Origin: Limonium bicolor | Taxonomy: Eukaryota; Streptophyta; Magnoliopsida; Caryophyllales; Plumbaginaceae | Assembly (NCBI GenBank): GCA_023374045.1 | Contig: CM041776.1 | Location: 474,475,375 to 474,539,374, forward strand | Length of the DNA stretch: 64,000 nucleotides | Direction of reading: 5' to 3' | In this document: positions 1 through 10,373 of the stretch, one piece after another | How positions within the stretch are numbered: the stretch's first letter is position 1 | How the letters are laid out: the number at the start of each line of letters is the position of its first letter | Notes under the pieces: generated by a model | Seen by the model: only the letters and a program-made list of their open reading frames with translations | The model's database searches: none | What the model was told of the DNA's origin: nothing | Program-made: the position numbers and the translations under genes

Positions 1-1298
1 TCTGAAGAGGCCTGTATGAGAATTGTCTGGGTGTGAATGTCCTTCACCAGGAAAAAGTCATGATGAAATTCGAAAAACACATTATTATCCAAACAACATT
101 GCCTGACCGATAGCAAGTTTCTAGTGATATTAGGAACATGAAGCAATTTTGAGAAAGAAAATAACGAGAGCTTGTAGATAGTTGTCCTAAACCATGATGT
201 TCAATAGGAAGCAGAGAGTCGTCGCCAATACTCACTGCATCTGTGCCATTATATGGTTGACAGTCTAGATTGAGGTGCGAGAGATCCCTAGTAAAATGAC
301 CAATAGTTACGGTATCCGGATACCAGGTAGTAGCATGAGCAACAGGACTTGTTGAAGGAGGTTTGTAGGTGCTGCTAAAACGATGGTAGTTGATAGATGC
401 ATCATGATTTGGTTTACCACATATTTGGCAAGAGATATGTTGTCTAGATATTTCAGTGAAGAAAGTGAAGGCAGTAGCGTTATTAGTCCCTACGTCCCCG
501 ATTAGAATACCGTCTTCCCCTACCACGTCGTCCATGACCACAGTGGTATGCTGAAGAATCCTGATTATTAGTGGGGGTAGAGGCGACATAAGTATTTGCA
601 CTGAGAGAGTGTTGAGGAGCTAGAGATGTGGATTGACTCTGAATCTGTTCTTCATAATGAAGAAGAGCAGTGGGAAGTGTAGGGAGTGGGATGGGTAAGG
701 GCAATGGTAGTGAGGGCATCATATTTTGTGCGAAGACCATGTAAGAGGAAGTTGGTAAAATCAGTATTGGTAAGAGGAGATCCAGCTGCAGAAAGTGTAG
801 TGGCAACACGACGGGCACGATTGAAGTAGTGGGTTATGGAGTCTGGTTGTTTTTTTAAAGAGAAAAGCTGGAAACGAAGTTGTTGGACTCTGGAGGCAGC
901 CTAAGATGCATAGATTTCACGCAACATTTTCCAGGTAGCAGCAGCAATTTCACAGCCCATAACTTGCCTGATAATATCATCAGTGAGAGCAGAATTTATA
1001 AGAGTTGTGACCATTTGATCTTGTTGTTTCCACTCTATATATTTTGGGTTTAAAACTCCATTCACGAGCTTTTTAGAGCTATGTCAGATCCATCAATTTT
1101 TCCAGACAGACCCAAGCCATGAATGTACGGCTTGATCTGGGGACACCAAGTAGGATAATTATCTTCGTTAAGTTTGGTAAAATTAGAAACATAACTTATA
1201 AGAGCTGGAATAGAAATAGAAGATGAAAAAAGGGGTGAAGATATTGAACTGGAGCTAGCTGGAGTAAAGCCAAAGCTCTGCTGTGATGCAACCGCCAT
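1..1298 (-). pseudogene. Ty1/copia gag-protease remnant
   Basis: This is a decayed copia polyprotein read on the minus strand from about 1298 towards 1. The N-terminal gag begins with a Ser-rich stretch and the segment KLNEDNYPTWCPQIKPYI, the usual start of copia capsid proteins. An Arg/Gly-rich tail follows around 490-560 in another frame, then a zinc-knuckle relic (CQICGKPNH, with the final Cys replaced by Asn) near 400-430, and a protease-like segment (WYPDTVTIGHF) in which the DTGA-type active site is altered. Frameshifts separate the pieces and the rest of the element is outside the window. A PBS and LTR lie directly upstream at 1329 and 1341. The family assignment is secure; no function remains. 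Confidence 0.85.
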
Positions 1299-1328
1299 TA
1301 AAAAGAAAGCTCATTTTCAAGAGGTGTC

Positions 1329-1340
1329 GCTCTGATACCA
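1329..1340 (-). other. primer binding site of the minus-strand copia
   Basis: On the minus strand this reads TGGTATCAGAGC, matching the 3' end of initiator tRNA-Met as in most plant LTR retrotransposons. It sits between the LTR (1341 onward) and gag (from 1298), which fixes the orientation. Confidence 0.85.
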
Positions 1341-1500
1341 TACAAAATTTAGAGAAAAAGACTGAACAGAATTGTACTATGAAGAATATATTGTATTCAT
1401 TCTGTTGTCGAAATATAGCAAACAACAATGCTATATATAATAAAAGGAATGACAAGGATAGCCAAGGATAGCAGGACACGTATATGCTGATAGCCTATCA
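1341..1500 (-). repeat. LTR of the minus-strand copia (outer edge uncertain)
   Basis: Sequence next to the minus-strand PBS. A TATA-like AT stretch (about 1430-1442, minus strand) fits a copia promoter. The LTR ends in TA rather than CA at the PBS. Its other edge meets the oppositely oriented copia LTR near the short palindrome TGATAGCCTATCA at about 1489-1501, and I could not place the boundary exactly. Confidence 0.55.
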
Positions 1501-1665
1501 GTAGTGGGCCGGTATATTTGGGCTTTAGTTACTAATATACCTATATTGAATAAAGGCCTTCTGATATATGTTCTAGTAGGTTCACCAGGACTAGTATAAA
1601 TACATATGTAATGCATCGATGATATACACAATCAATACAATGTCTCTAACTATACATGCTCAACA
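1480..1665 (+). repeat. 5' LTR of the plus-strand copia (left edge uncertain)
   Basis: The right end is clear: CA at 1664-1665 immediately before the PBS. A TATAAATA box at about 1595-1602 lies some 65 bp upstream of the LTR end. The left end is not resolved because this LTR abuts a minus-strand copia LTR head-to-head. Confidence 0.6.
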
Positions 1666-1677
1666 TGGTATCAGAGC
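1666..1677 (+). other. primer binding site of the plus-strand copia
   Basis: TGGTATCAGAGC directly follows the LTR end ...CAACA. It is followed by a leader of about 110 bp and the gag start at 1791. Confidence 0.9.
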
Positions 1678-1790
1678 TCTCCCTGGGATTGCTCATACAT
1701 TCTCAGATCGAGATCAATATCTAGATCTAAAACTTAGATCTCAAACAAACATTCCCTCACGTCTTCCTCTTTCATCATTCTGATCTCAAA

Positions 1791-2494
1791 ATGACACCAT
1801 CACCATCTCCTAAAACTCCTTCAAATGAATCTGGCATCGGCAATACTCTTGGAGCATCTGCAGCTGTTGTTCCTGCACGTAACAATACAACTAGTAGTCA
1901 GTCAATTATGACCGCTGCAGCACACTTGGTTAAACTCAAACAGAGTAACTTCAGGCTTTGGAAAGGGATGTTAATGCCATTTCTTAGAGGTAATGATCTC
2001 TATAAATACTTAGATGGCTCTACTCCTTGCCCCCTTAAAGAAGTCAATGGCGAAATCAATCTTGATGATCTGTTTTGGAAGTAACAAGATCAACTAGTTG
2101 TTTCAGTTTTATTCCTCTCCCTCACAGAAGAAATTGCCAGCCAAGTCATAGATCTAGAAACATCACTCCAGGTTTGGGAAGCCTTACATCACTCTTTTTT
2201 TGCCCAAACTGCTGCTCACCTTGGTCAATTACACCTACAGATGGCCAGCATTGCTAAAAAATCAGATGAAGATATCACTTCCTACTTTAACCGTGCCAAA
2301 ATTTTGTCATAATCCTATGCTATTACTGGCCATATTGTCTCAGATCGAGAATTCCAATCATACATTTTAAGAGGTTTACCTCGAGAATATGAGGCTGTAG
2401 TTGCCAATATCATTACTCTATCAGATATGTGTACCCCTTCCCAGATCTATAACTACTTGTTGATCTACAAAGATATCCTGTCTCAATCCAAAAC
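1791..2494 (+). pseudogene. Ty1/copia gag, N-terminal part (split gene)
   Basis: Copia capsid (retrotran_gag/UBN2-like) coding sequence starting with ATG at 1791. A Ser/Thr/Pro-rich N-terminus is followed by AAHLVKLKQSNFRLWKGMLMPFLRGNDLYKYLDG, the characteristic start of plant copia capsids. The frame has in-frame stops near 2082 and 2310 but otherwise reads on to 2494 through segments such as VWEALHHSFF and LRGLPREYEAVV. At 2495 a gypsy element is inserted. The reading resumes in the same sense at 27576, after the duplicated target AAAAC, with the gag C-terminus. It is therefore one old gene broken first by point mutations and then by an insertion of about 25 kb. No function is expected. Confidence 0.88.
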
Positions 2495-5305
2495 TGTAAC
2501 ACCCTAGATTTTACCTCAAATGATAGCTTATAAAAATACAAATCTAATGGTGCAAACGAGATCAAAAATGGACTTCAAACGAGTCTTAAAAGTGCAAATT
2601 AGTGTTGGTTGAACTTGTGTCCGGACATAGGAAGTTCGGACACAAGCCGAAGAAAAGAGACTGCAGAAAACCATTTGTCCGAACTTGTGTCCGGACATCG
2701 ACGTTTGGACACTAGTCGAGAGTTAGAAAACTGGAGGGCGACGATGTCCGAACTTGTGTCGGGACATTGACGTTCGGACACAAGTCGATACTTGAAAAAT
2801 CAGAAGACACACACGTCTGAACTCGTGTCCGGACTTCGAAGTTCGGATACAAGTCGAGTTTTTAAATTTTGTAAAATTCCTTACATGGTCTGAACATTGG
2901 TCCGAACTTGCAAGTTCGGATGTAAGTCGAGACTTGCAAGTTGGACTCGTCCTTGCATGCTGTCCGAACTTTGATGTTCGGACACCGCAAAACAACGAAA
3001 ACCTTTGAAATCTTTCGGGGCCTGTCCGAACAATGATGTCCGGACGGACGTTCGGACAGGTCCCTAAGTGCAATTCCGAGTGTGTAAACAGAGACCCAAA
3101 AACATCAAAATGTATATGTAAACCATAACAACAGTAAGGAAAACATTTGGATGGGTAAAGTTAACAATAAGTACCTCAGAATAATGCTCAAACTTCATAA
3201 GATCAATTCATAAACTATCAAGAATATGTTTAGTAAATACCATAATAAATGTAACATTAAAAACAGCAGCGGATCCAAAACATCCAGGGCATTACCGCCA
3301 CACCCAAACTCTTTGGGTGCTCAGGCTAATGAACTAATTAAAAATAACAAAATAAATGTTAACTCGAATTCAACTTATGCGGAAGCCAAAATAAATTACC
3401 AACATGTAAAATCTTAGAAAACAACATAACAATTCATAGACATTGTATTTCAAACTTTGTCTCAATATCTCTTAATTTCCTAAGCTAGGTGAGTGCGCAA
3501 TCCCGGTCCCCAAACTTAGTCATCCATACCTGCAATCATAAAACCATAGACAAAAACACAAAAAGAATCGCACAAATCAGAAAAACTTAGTAAACTCTAC
3601 CTCAATCTGTAAAATATGTAAACTCATTTGCCATTTGTCAATCAGATGAGAATGTTTTACTGAACATTAGATTAATTTTCCAGAAAACACATTTAACAAC
3701 GAGACCACAGTAGGGAGCTTCCAACAGGAGATAACCACAATTCCAAACACGGGGTCACCTACAGGACCCCAAACAATAATTCCAGGACAGTCAAACAACC
3801 ACCTCACCTTAAGTCCTTAAGTGTGCACACCCCCTATGAAACAGTAGTAACATAGAGTAGATCAAAGGGCTTAACTGCAACAATGTGTGCAGCACAAATA
3901 ATAATAATCATGGGGAGCACCTATGGGCTCCCAAACAATAGAATACATCCTACGAAAGACTGACCAAAGAAACCCACAATTTAAATATCACAACACAATC
4001 CAATTCTTCCTTTTCCAAAACATGGTAAACAATCCCAAAACTCAAAATCGCAACACACCAATCAAAAGACATGAGCATAGAATTTACCTGGATAATCAAT
4101 CCCCTCAAGAATCTACCTCCTCAGAATTTGCAGAAGCACTCGCCGGTGTAATTGAAGTCTAGATATATATATATATATATTCAGCAATCAGGCACTACTC
4201 ATCGTAATCGAATAAATTCATAAACTACCAAGTAGAAAAACTTTACCCAACGAATCTCTAATTGGCACTAGGGAAAGGAACTGTTAGGAGTAGGATGTAC
4301 CACGAGAATTTGCAAAGGACCGAGAAGACAGAAGTATGAGAATTTAGTTGGAAGTAGGAGCGTAATGGAGATGTGTGAATTTATGAAAAGGAAAGCGTGT
4401 CTGCAGAATGTTGAGGGTGAGGAGTAGTGGAAGTGATCGGCGTTTTAAATAGAAATAAATTACAAAATAGTAAGAGGTGCTATTAAATAAATACTTATCA
4501 ATCTTTCTTAAGGGAAGAGAAAATATTTATCAGTTTAAGAAGAGTTCTGGAAATCACAATTGTATAAATTTAAAAGATGTAAAAGATCACAACGTTAGGA
4601 AACATCAGCAGAAAGACTTGGGTAATTAAAATATCAATCTAGAAAAGGAAAACAAAATAAACTATAATTCGAATTAATAGGAGAATGTGGTTACACCGCT
4701 GCAACATTGATCATGATGAGAAGTAAATAATTAAGAAATTAATTATTAAACCTTTATTTGAAATCGGAAGGGATTAGAAATTAAATAAATTGGATAAGGC
4801 ATAATACATTTCCAGGGAAAGGTTTGTATAACGTTAAGGAGGGTTCTATAATTCCAACAACAAAATAAGAGAGGGATATATTATTATTTGAGGAAGTCAA
4901 AAGGAATTTGAACTCTTGCAATTAGAGATAATTAATAATAGAAGATAAAATCAGATTTGAACTCTAGAATCAAGTAAGTACGAAGGGAAAGTCAAATTGA
5001 ATTTGAACTCTAAGTATTCAGAATTAATAAGTTTGGAAAGAAAATTCTAGAATGGTATTTTGCGATTTAAATAATGTAATGAAGTTAGGAAGATGAAGTA
5101 ATATTTAAATAGTATAATATCTTAAATATAGCTAAGGTTAATAATGGAAAACGTTACAAGTAATTATAAACATTTTAAGGAGAATGATTAATTCAGAAAG
5201 TGATGTCGATTAATTCCCTAGGCCACCTTAATATTATTGCTACGGACTTATACTTTCTTACTATATATTATACTATTCCTAGATTCGAATTTCATGGGTA
5301 TTTCA
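2495..5305 (-). repeat. 3' LTR of element C
   Basis: A 2.8-kb LTR almost collinear with the copy at 10374-12621 plus 26529-27570. It lacks the MITE present in the other copy and keeps the uninterrupted target (attccaac near 4850). It contains a hairpin-unit array (2605-3065) and a short AT dinucleotide run (about 4163-4181). The ORFs inside it are not coding. Confidence 0.92.
2605..3065. repeat. Tandem hairpin-unit array in element C LTR (copy 1)
   Basis: Five to six degenerate units, each pairing a CTTGTGTCCGGAC-like arm with a GTTCGGACACAAG-like arm, so every unit can fold into a hairpin. The units are separated by roughly 35-50 bp of variable sequence. The same array is at about 10485-10950 in the other LTR. 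Confidence 0.85.
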
Positions 5306-5343
5306 TCTCATCCCCCTTAAAAGAAATCTTCGCCCTCGAAGTT
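5306..5343 (-). other. Polypurine tract and upstream stem-loop of element C
   Basis: On the element strand a stem-loop with arms AACTTCG/CGAAGAT is followed by CTTTTAAGGGGGATGAGA and then the LTR start TGAAATACCC. This is the expected place for plus-strand priming. The same layout recurs at 16878, 47784 and 52013 in the other elements. Confidence 0.8.
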
Positions 5344-5374
5344 AAAACTCATCCACATGGCGAACACTGCTAAA

Positions 5375-5884
5375 CTAGATATTGATTTGAGTGGTTACCT
5401 GATCGAAGAGCTGTGGGTACTTCTTCTTCATCTCCTCCTCTACCTCCCACGTAGCCTCTTTGGTTCCATGATTTGACCATAAGACCTTGACCATGCGAGT
5501 AGACTTCGATCGGGTCTCCCTGGTCTTAGTGTCCAATACTCTAATGGGATACTCCTCATAGGATAGGTTCTGCTCTAGCTCCAGGACCTCTGGCTGCAAC
5601 ACATGTGAAGGGTCGGGAACATACCGCTTCAGTTGGGACACATGGAAGACGTTGTGAACTTTCTCCAGCTCACAAGGAAGTGCTAGTCGGTATGCCACTT
5701 CCCCAATCCTCTCTAAGATCTCATAGGGTCTAACAAATTTGGGGCTGAGCTTTCCTTTCTTCCCGAACCGGGTTACTCCTCTCATAGGAGGTACCTTCAG
5801 GAAGACTCTGTCTCGCACCTCAAACTCTATCGGTCTGTGCTTGAGGTCGGCATAGGACTTCTGCCTGTCCTGGGCTGCGTTCAT
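5375..5884 (-). pseudogene. Element C integrase C-terminus with chromodomain
   Basis: This is the end of the gypsy pol. It contains the GPY/F-like region (SPKFVRPYEILERIGEVAYRLALP, then KVHNVFHVSQLKRY) and finishes with a chromodomain-like module (RMVKVLWSNHGTKEATWEVEEEMKKKYPQLF). In chromoviruses this tail directs integration into particular chromatin. It is in frame with the integrase core upstream at 5891-6118 but separated by a stop codon around 5888-5890. The stop at 5375 is the natural end of pol, close to the polypurine tract. Confidence 0.9.
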
Positions 5885-5890
5885 CCAACT

Positions 5891-6694
5891 CTAGATGATC
5901 CGGACCTGCTCCATGGTCTCTTCAATCAACTGATGCCCCAAAACAACAGTCTCACTGATGTCGCTCCAGCACAAAGGTATCTTGCACTTCCTTCCATACA
6001 GAGCCTCGTAGGGAGCCATCTTGATGCTGGCATGGTAACTATTATTATACGAAAATTCCACCAAGTGCAGCATATCAGCCCACGAACCCTGGAAGTCCAT
6101 CACACATGCTCGAAGCATGTCCTACAAGGTCTGGATGGTTCTCTCAGTTTGGCCATCAGTGGCTGGATGAAAAGAAGTACTCAACTTTAGCTTGGTGCCC
6201 ATCGCCTTCAGTAACTGCTGCAAGAAATGAGCTAGAAACCTCGAATCCCTGTCTGAAATGATGGTCTCGGGTACTCCATGATATCTCACCACGTTCCTGA
6301 TATAGGCATCCACCAACTGGCTCATGGACCACGTATTCTTCATGGGTATGAACCGTGCAGACTTAGTAAGTAGGTCCACTATCACCCAAATCTAATTGAC
6401 TCCTCCCTTCGCCGGTGGTAAGCCCGTCACGAAGTCCATGGAAATGGAGTCCCACTTCCACTTCGGGACCTCCAGCGGCTGCAGTAAACCTCCCATCCTC
6501 TTATGTTTGAATTTGACCATATGACAGGTAAGGCACTTCGACATGAATTCTGCCACTTCCCTCTTCATATTAGGCCACCAAAACATCTTCTTCAGGTCCT
6601 TATACAATTTATCACCACCAGGATGAACTGAATAGGGAGTATTATGGGCCTCCCTCATCAGTCTCTCCTTTACTTCCACACTCCTGAGGTACAC
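5891..6694 (-). pseudogene. Element C integrase zinc-binding and catalytic core
   Basis: Three consecutive pieces in one frame, broken only by stops at about 6119-6121 and 6389-6391. From the N-terminus: an HHCC zinc finger (HSVHPGGDKLYKDLKKMFWWPNM ... CLTC), the core with MDFVTGLP (first Asp), ISDRDSRF (second Asp) and GQTERTIQ (Glu), then SYNNSYHASIKMAPYEALYGR. All three catalytic acidic residues are still present. Integrase inserts the cDNA into chromosomal DNA; with stops in the frame no full enzyme can be made. Confidence 0.9.
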
Positions 6695-7654
6695 ACCATC
6701 GGCTTCTAAATCTCAGGCTGCCATCACTATGGATCTCGAAGCCCCCTGCTCTACCTGCCTTCATCTTCTCCTTGATGCGCTCCAGCTTCACATCACCAGG
6801 CTGCCCTTTGAGTATCTTGCCATAGATGTCGAAAGAGACACTCATGTGGTACAACCTCACCTCTCGCTCTACTCCTCCAGACTCCATCACCTCCAGGTTC
6901 AGTCTCTGAAAATCACGAGCAGCTCGTCTGGAAGAACCCACATAGAGTTCACTGAATGGCTCTTCTTCCAACTCAGAGCATCAGCCACCAGATTATACTT
7001 CCCTTCATGATATAAGATTTCCAAGTCATAATCCTTGATCAACTCCAACCATCTCCTCTGCCTCATATTAAGTTCCTTCTGCGTGAAGATGTACTTGAGG
7101 CTCTTGTGGTCGGTATAGATCTTGCAAGAGACACCGTAGAGGTAGTGCCTCCAGATCTTAAGGGCGAAGACCACTGTTGCTAGCTCTAAGTCATGAGTCA
7201 GATATCGGGTCTCATACTCCTTCAGCTATCTCAACGCATAGGCTATGACTTTCCCGTGCTGCATCAAGACACACCCTAAGCCATACTTGGAAGCGTCACT
7301 GAAAACCTCGAATCCGTCTGTCCCTGAAGGCAAGGTTAACACTGGAGCTGTGGTCAACCTCTCCTTCAACATCTGGAACGCCTTCTTGCAGTCATCATCC
7401 CACTGAAATTTGATTACCTTCTTCATGAGATTTGTGAGAGGTCTAGTAATCTTCGAGAAATCCTTCACAAATCTCCTGTAGTATCCTGCTAAACCCAGGA
7501 AACTACGAACCTCTGTCAGGTTGCTCAGTCTTGGCCACTCTTTCACTGCTTGGATCTTGGCCGGATCCACTGAGATTCCCTCCTTGGTGATGATGTGGCC
7601 TAGGAATGCCACTCGATCCAACCAAAAGTCACACTTAGACAATTTGGCATACAA
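6642..7654 (-). pseudogene. Element C reverse transcriptase thumb, RNase H and linker
   Basis: Read from 7654 downwards: the end of RT ([38 protein letters not shown]), then RNase H with [30 protein letters not shown] and a final ADALSW. A stop lies at about 7226 between two in-frame pieces, and frameshifts occur near 6970-6900 and 6700 before the integrase. RNase H removes RNA template during cDNA synthesis. Only its remains are here. Confidence 0.88.
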
Positions 7655-7686
7655 CTGCTGCTCCCTTAGAATCTGCAGGACTAGTC

Positions 7687-8328
7687 TCAGGTGCTCATCA
7701 TGCTCTTCCCTGTCCTTGGAGTGATGGGGATATCGTCTATAAATACCACCACAAACTGGTATAGATATGGATTAAAGACTCGGTTCATGAGGTCCATGAA
7801 GACTGCCGGCGCATTCCTCAATCCAAAGGGCATCACCAGGAACTCAAAGTGCCCATATCTGGTCTTGAAGGCAGTCTTCGGGATCTCCTTCTCTGCAACA
7901 CAAAGCTGGTGATATCCCAACCTCAGGTCTATCTTGGAGAAGACTCCTGCACCCTGGAGCTGGTAAAAAAGGTCATCGCTTCTGGGCAAGGGATACTGGT
8001 TCTTCACAGTGATCTGGTTCAGCTGCCGGTAGTCTATGCACAGCCTCATGCTCCCATCCTTCTTCTTTACAAACAAGACAGGAGCTCCCCACGGTGATAC
8101 ACTCAGTCGGATGTACCCTTTCTCTAAGAGGTCCTCCAACTGAACCTTCAGTTCCTTCAATTCTGACGGCGCCATACGGTATGAGGCCTTGGAGATAGGC
8201 ACTGCTCCTAGCACGAGGTCGACGCTGAACTCCACCTCTTTGCCTAGTGGCATGCCAGGAATCTCATCTGGAAAGACGTCATGAAAATCATTCACTACCC
8301 AATATCTTCTAATGTGCTGGGCTCTCAA
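7687..8328 (-). pseudogene. Element C reverse transcriptase palm/fingers
   Basis: Contains the classic gypsy RT order: [96 protein letters not shown], then VVVFIDD with both catalytic aspartates. A frameshift immediately after FIDD, around 7690-7730, shifts the rest of RT into another frame. The segment upstream of 8328 towards the protease is also frameshifted. Confidence 0.9.
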
Positions 8329-8516
8329 CTCAGGTCCTGGACATGGAAAAGGTATGCCTGCTGTCCCTTCCTCACCTGGGAGAGGATCGACATGGCTGAG
8401 ACTATCTTTACTCCCGGCTTCTTCTCCACACTCCGGTAGGAGACTCTTTGGCCCGATGGTCCTCTCAGGATGATTTTCTGCTCTCCACAGTCAATTTTTC
8501 CCTTGTACTTGCTTAG

Positions 8517-8825
8517 CTAGTCCATCCCCAAGATGATGTCGAAGTCGGGGAGGGTAAATTGGATAAGGTCAATTTCAAATGTTTCTCCCTTTATGTCTAT
8601 CCCCACATCTTTCAGTACATTATTACAAGAGATAAGCCGCTTTGAGGGTATAGATACTGCTATGGTAGGAGACTTACAAGTTACTAGACCCAGTTTCTTA
8701 ACAAAATTCTCAGAAATAAAAGAATACGAAGCTCCAGTATCAAACAAAACATGAGCAGAAGTACCATGAACAGAAAAGGTACCTGCTAACACCTCTGCTT
8801 CTGCCTCAGCCTCGGCCTGAATCAT
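8517..8825 (-). pseudogene. Element C aspartic protease
   Basis: Retroviral-type aspartic protease: GTFSVHGTSAHVLFDTGASYSFISENFVKKLGL with an intact DTGAS active site, and the downstream DFDIILGMD. The frame meets a stop at 8517 immediately after LGMD, and the RT frame downstream is shifted. The protease would have matured the Gag-Pol precursor. Confidence 0.88.
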
Positions 8826-9957
8826 AACGTTGATCCTCCTAGGAGCTCGACTGTTGTCTCGGTTCTCCCCTTGACCTCGGTTGCCTCCATTTCCACCCCC
8901 GCCATTACCACGCTGCGGAGCATCTCCGTGCTGGTTCTGACCCTGGTACTGATCTCCGCTATTTCTGCTGGTCTGTAGGTCCGATCTCCACTATTTCCCC
9001 TCTACTGAGTGCCTCCCTGAGGACTCTGGTACCACTCGAAAGCTCTATGGCCCTTTTGCCACACCGGAAGCACGCCACCAGGTTCCCTTCATAGTCTTTC
9101 CCCGGATGGTCTTTGTGGAATCTCCTATAGTGGAAGTGCCTGTCTTGCCCGGTCTCTCCCCTCTAAACCTGCCCCCGGGGTCTATCATTCCTCCTCTGGT
9201 CATTCCTCTGGTTCCCATCGAACCTCCTCTTGTCGTCTGAGTTAGGCCTCCACCTCTTCTCCTGGTTCGGCCTCTGCTGTCGGTCATCATGGCCCTGAGA
9301 TTCTTCCCCGTCCTCCATCTTCCTCTTCTGGCCCGCCTAGACCTCCCTCCTCTTCTGCTACACCCTATACAGGTTAGCAGCTTTTCCATAAGCGTCCTGG
9401 AGGGTAGGTATCGTCAATACGCTCAAGGCCTCCTGGAGACTCCAGTTGAGCCCCCCCTCCCACAAACCTCTGCACCTTCGACGCCTCGTTAGGGACCATC
9501 GTCGGCGTGAACCTCGCCAGCTCTAGGAACTTGGAGTGGTACTCCTTCACACTCTGGGCCTACTGCTTGAGCTCAGAGAACTCCAGGTATTTCTGCATCC
9601 GGACATGCTCGGGGTAGAATCGCCTTCGCATGGCCTTCTTTAATGATCGGATCCCACTAGAAGAGCGTCCTTGTTGGCAGACCACCAGATGTCAGCCTTG
9701 CTCTTGAAGTAGTAAATAGCGGCATTGATTCACCTGTCAGCAGGGCAGTTGACTGCCTCAAAGATTTTGTGAAACTCTCGCAGCTAATCCTCCAGCAATA
9801 TTGGGTCCTCCTCCCCCTTGAATGTAGTCGGCTTCAGATGGGCGATCCTTTTCGTGTAGTCCTCTGGCAAATTGTCTCGCTGGGCTTGGCGTTGCACAAT
9901 CTGGCCCAGGTTTAAGGCAAGCTTCTAGAGTTGTCTCATTGGGTCGTTGGCTGTCAT
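8826..9957 (-). pseudogene. Element C gag
   Basis: Gag reads in fragments from an ATG at 9957 (MTANDPMRQL) through a capsid region (LKPTTFKGEEDPILLED, FHKIFEAVNCP) to a very Arg/Gln/Gly-rich tail and a degenerate zinc knuckle near 9090-9040 (CFRCGK). At least four stops and several frameshifts break it, so the coordinates are approximate. Gag forms the virus-like particle in this family. Confidence 0.75.
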
Positions 9958-10360
9958 GATAGTCCTTCTGCTTCGACTTCTGGTGTTGTAGGAGGAATTC
10001 AGTCGGTCTGCCAGTCTACTCTACTCACGGTGGACTCCTAATTATGAGTCACAAATTCAAAGGAATTTAAATTCCTACAAATACCCTCTAAGTTCTACTA
10101 CGTTCATACTACCCTAATCCTCGGGTAGACAATTCAAATATATATATCTACAAACGAGTATAGTTTCCAACATATAATACACACATATGTGTAACTAGTA
10201 AACAATATTCCCTATATAATCTTCAAACACCACACAGAGGGGTCCAACATAACTCAGCAGATCACAATATACAATATAATCCAACATAACTTCCCCAAAC
10301 GGCCAATCCCCAAGTTTTTAATCCGGTTTACTCAAATTTTATCTTATTTCGAAAACACAC

Positions 10361-10370
10361 TCTGATACCA
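10361..10370 (-). other. Primer binding site of element C
   Basis: On the minus strand TGGTATCAGA begins 3 bp after the LTR end at 10374. It is the tRNA-Met-type PBS that marks 10374 as the 3' boundary of the 5' LTR. Confidence 0.85.
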
Positions 10371-10373
10371 CCT

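Noticed and set aside
2605..3065. Hairpin array as a CRISPR array or satellite
   Set aside because: Units are degenerate, spacing is irregular, the sequence is in a plant LTR, and the array has only a few units.
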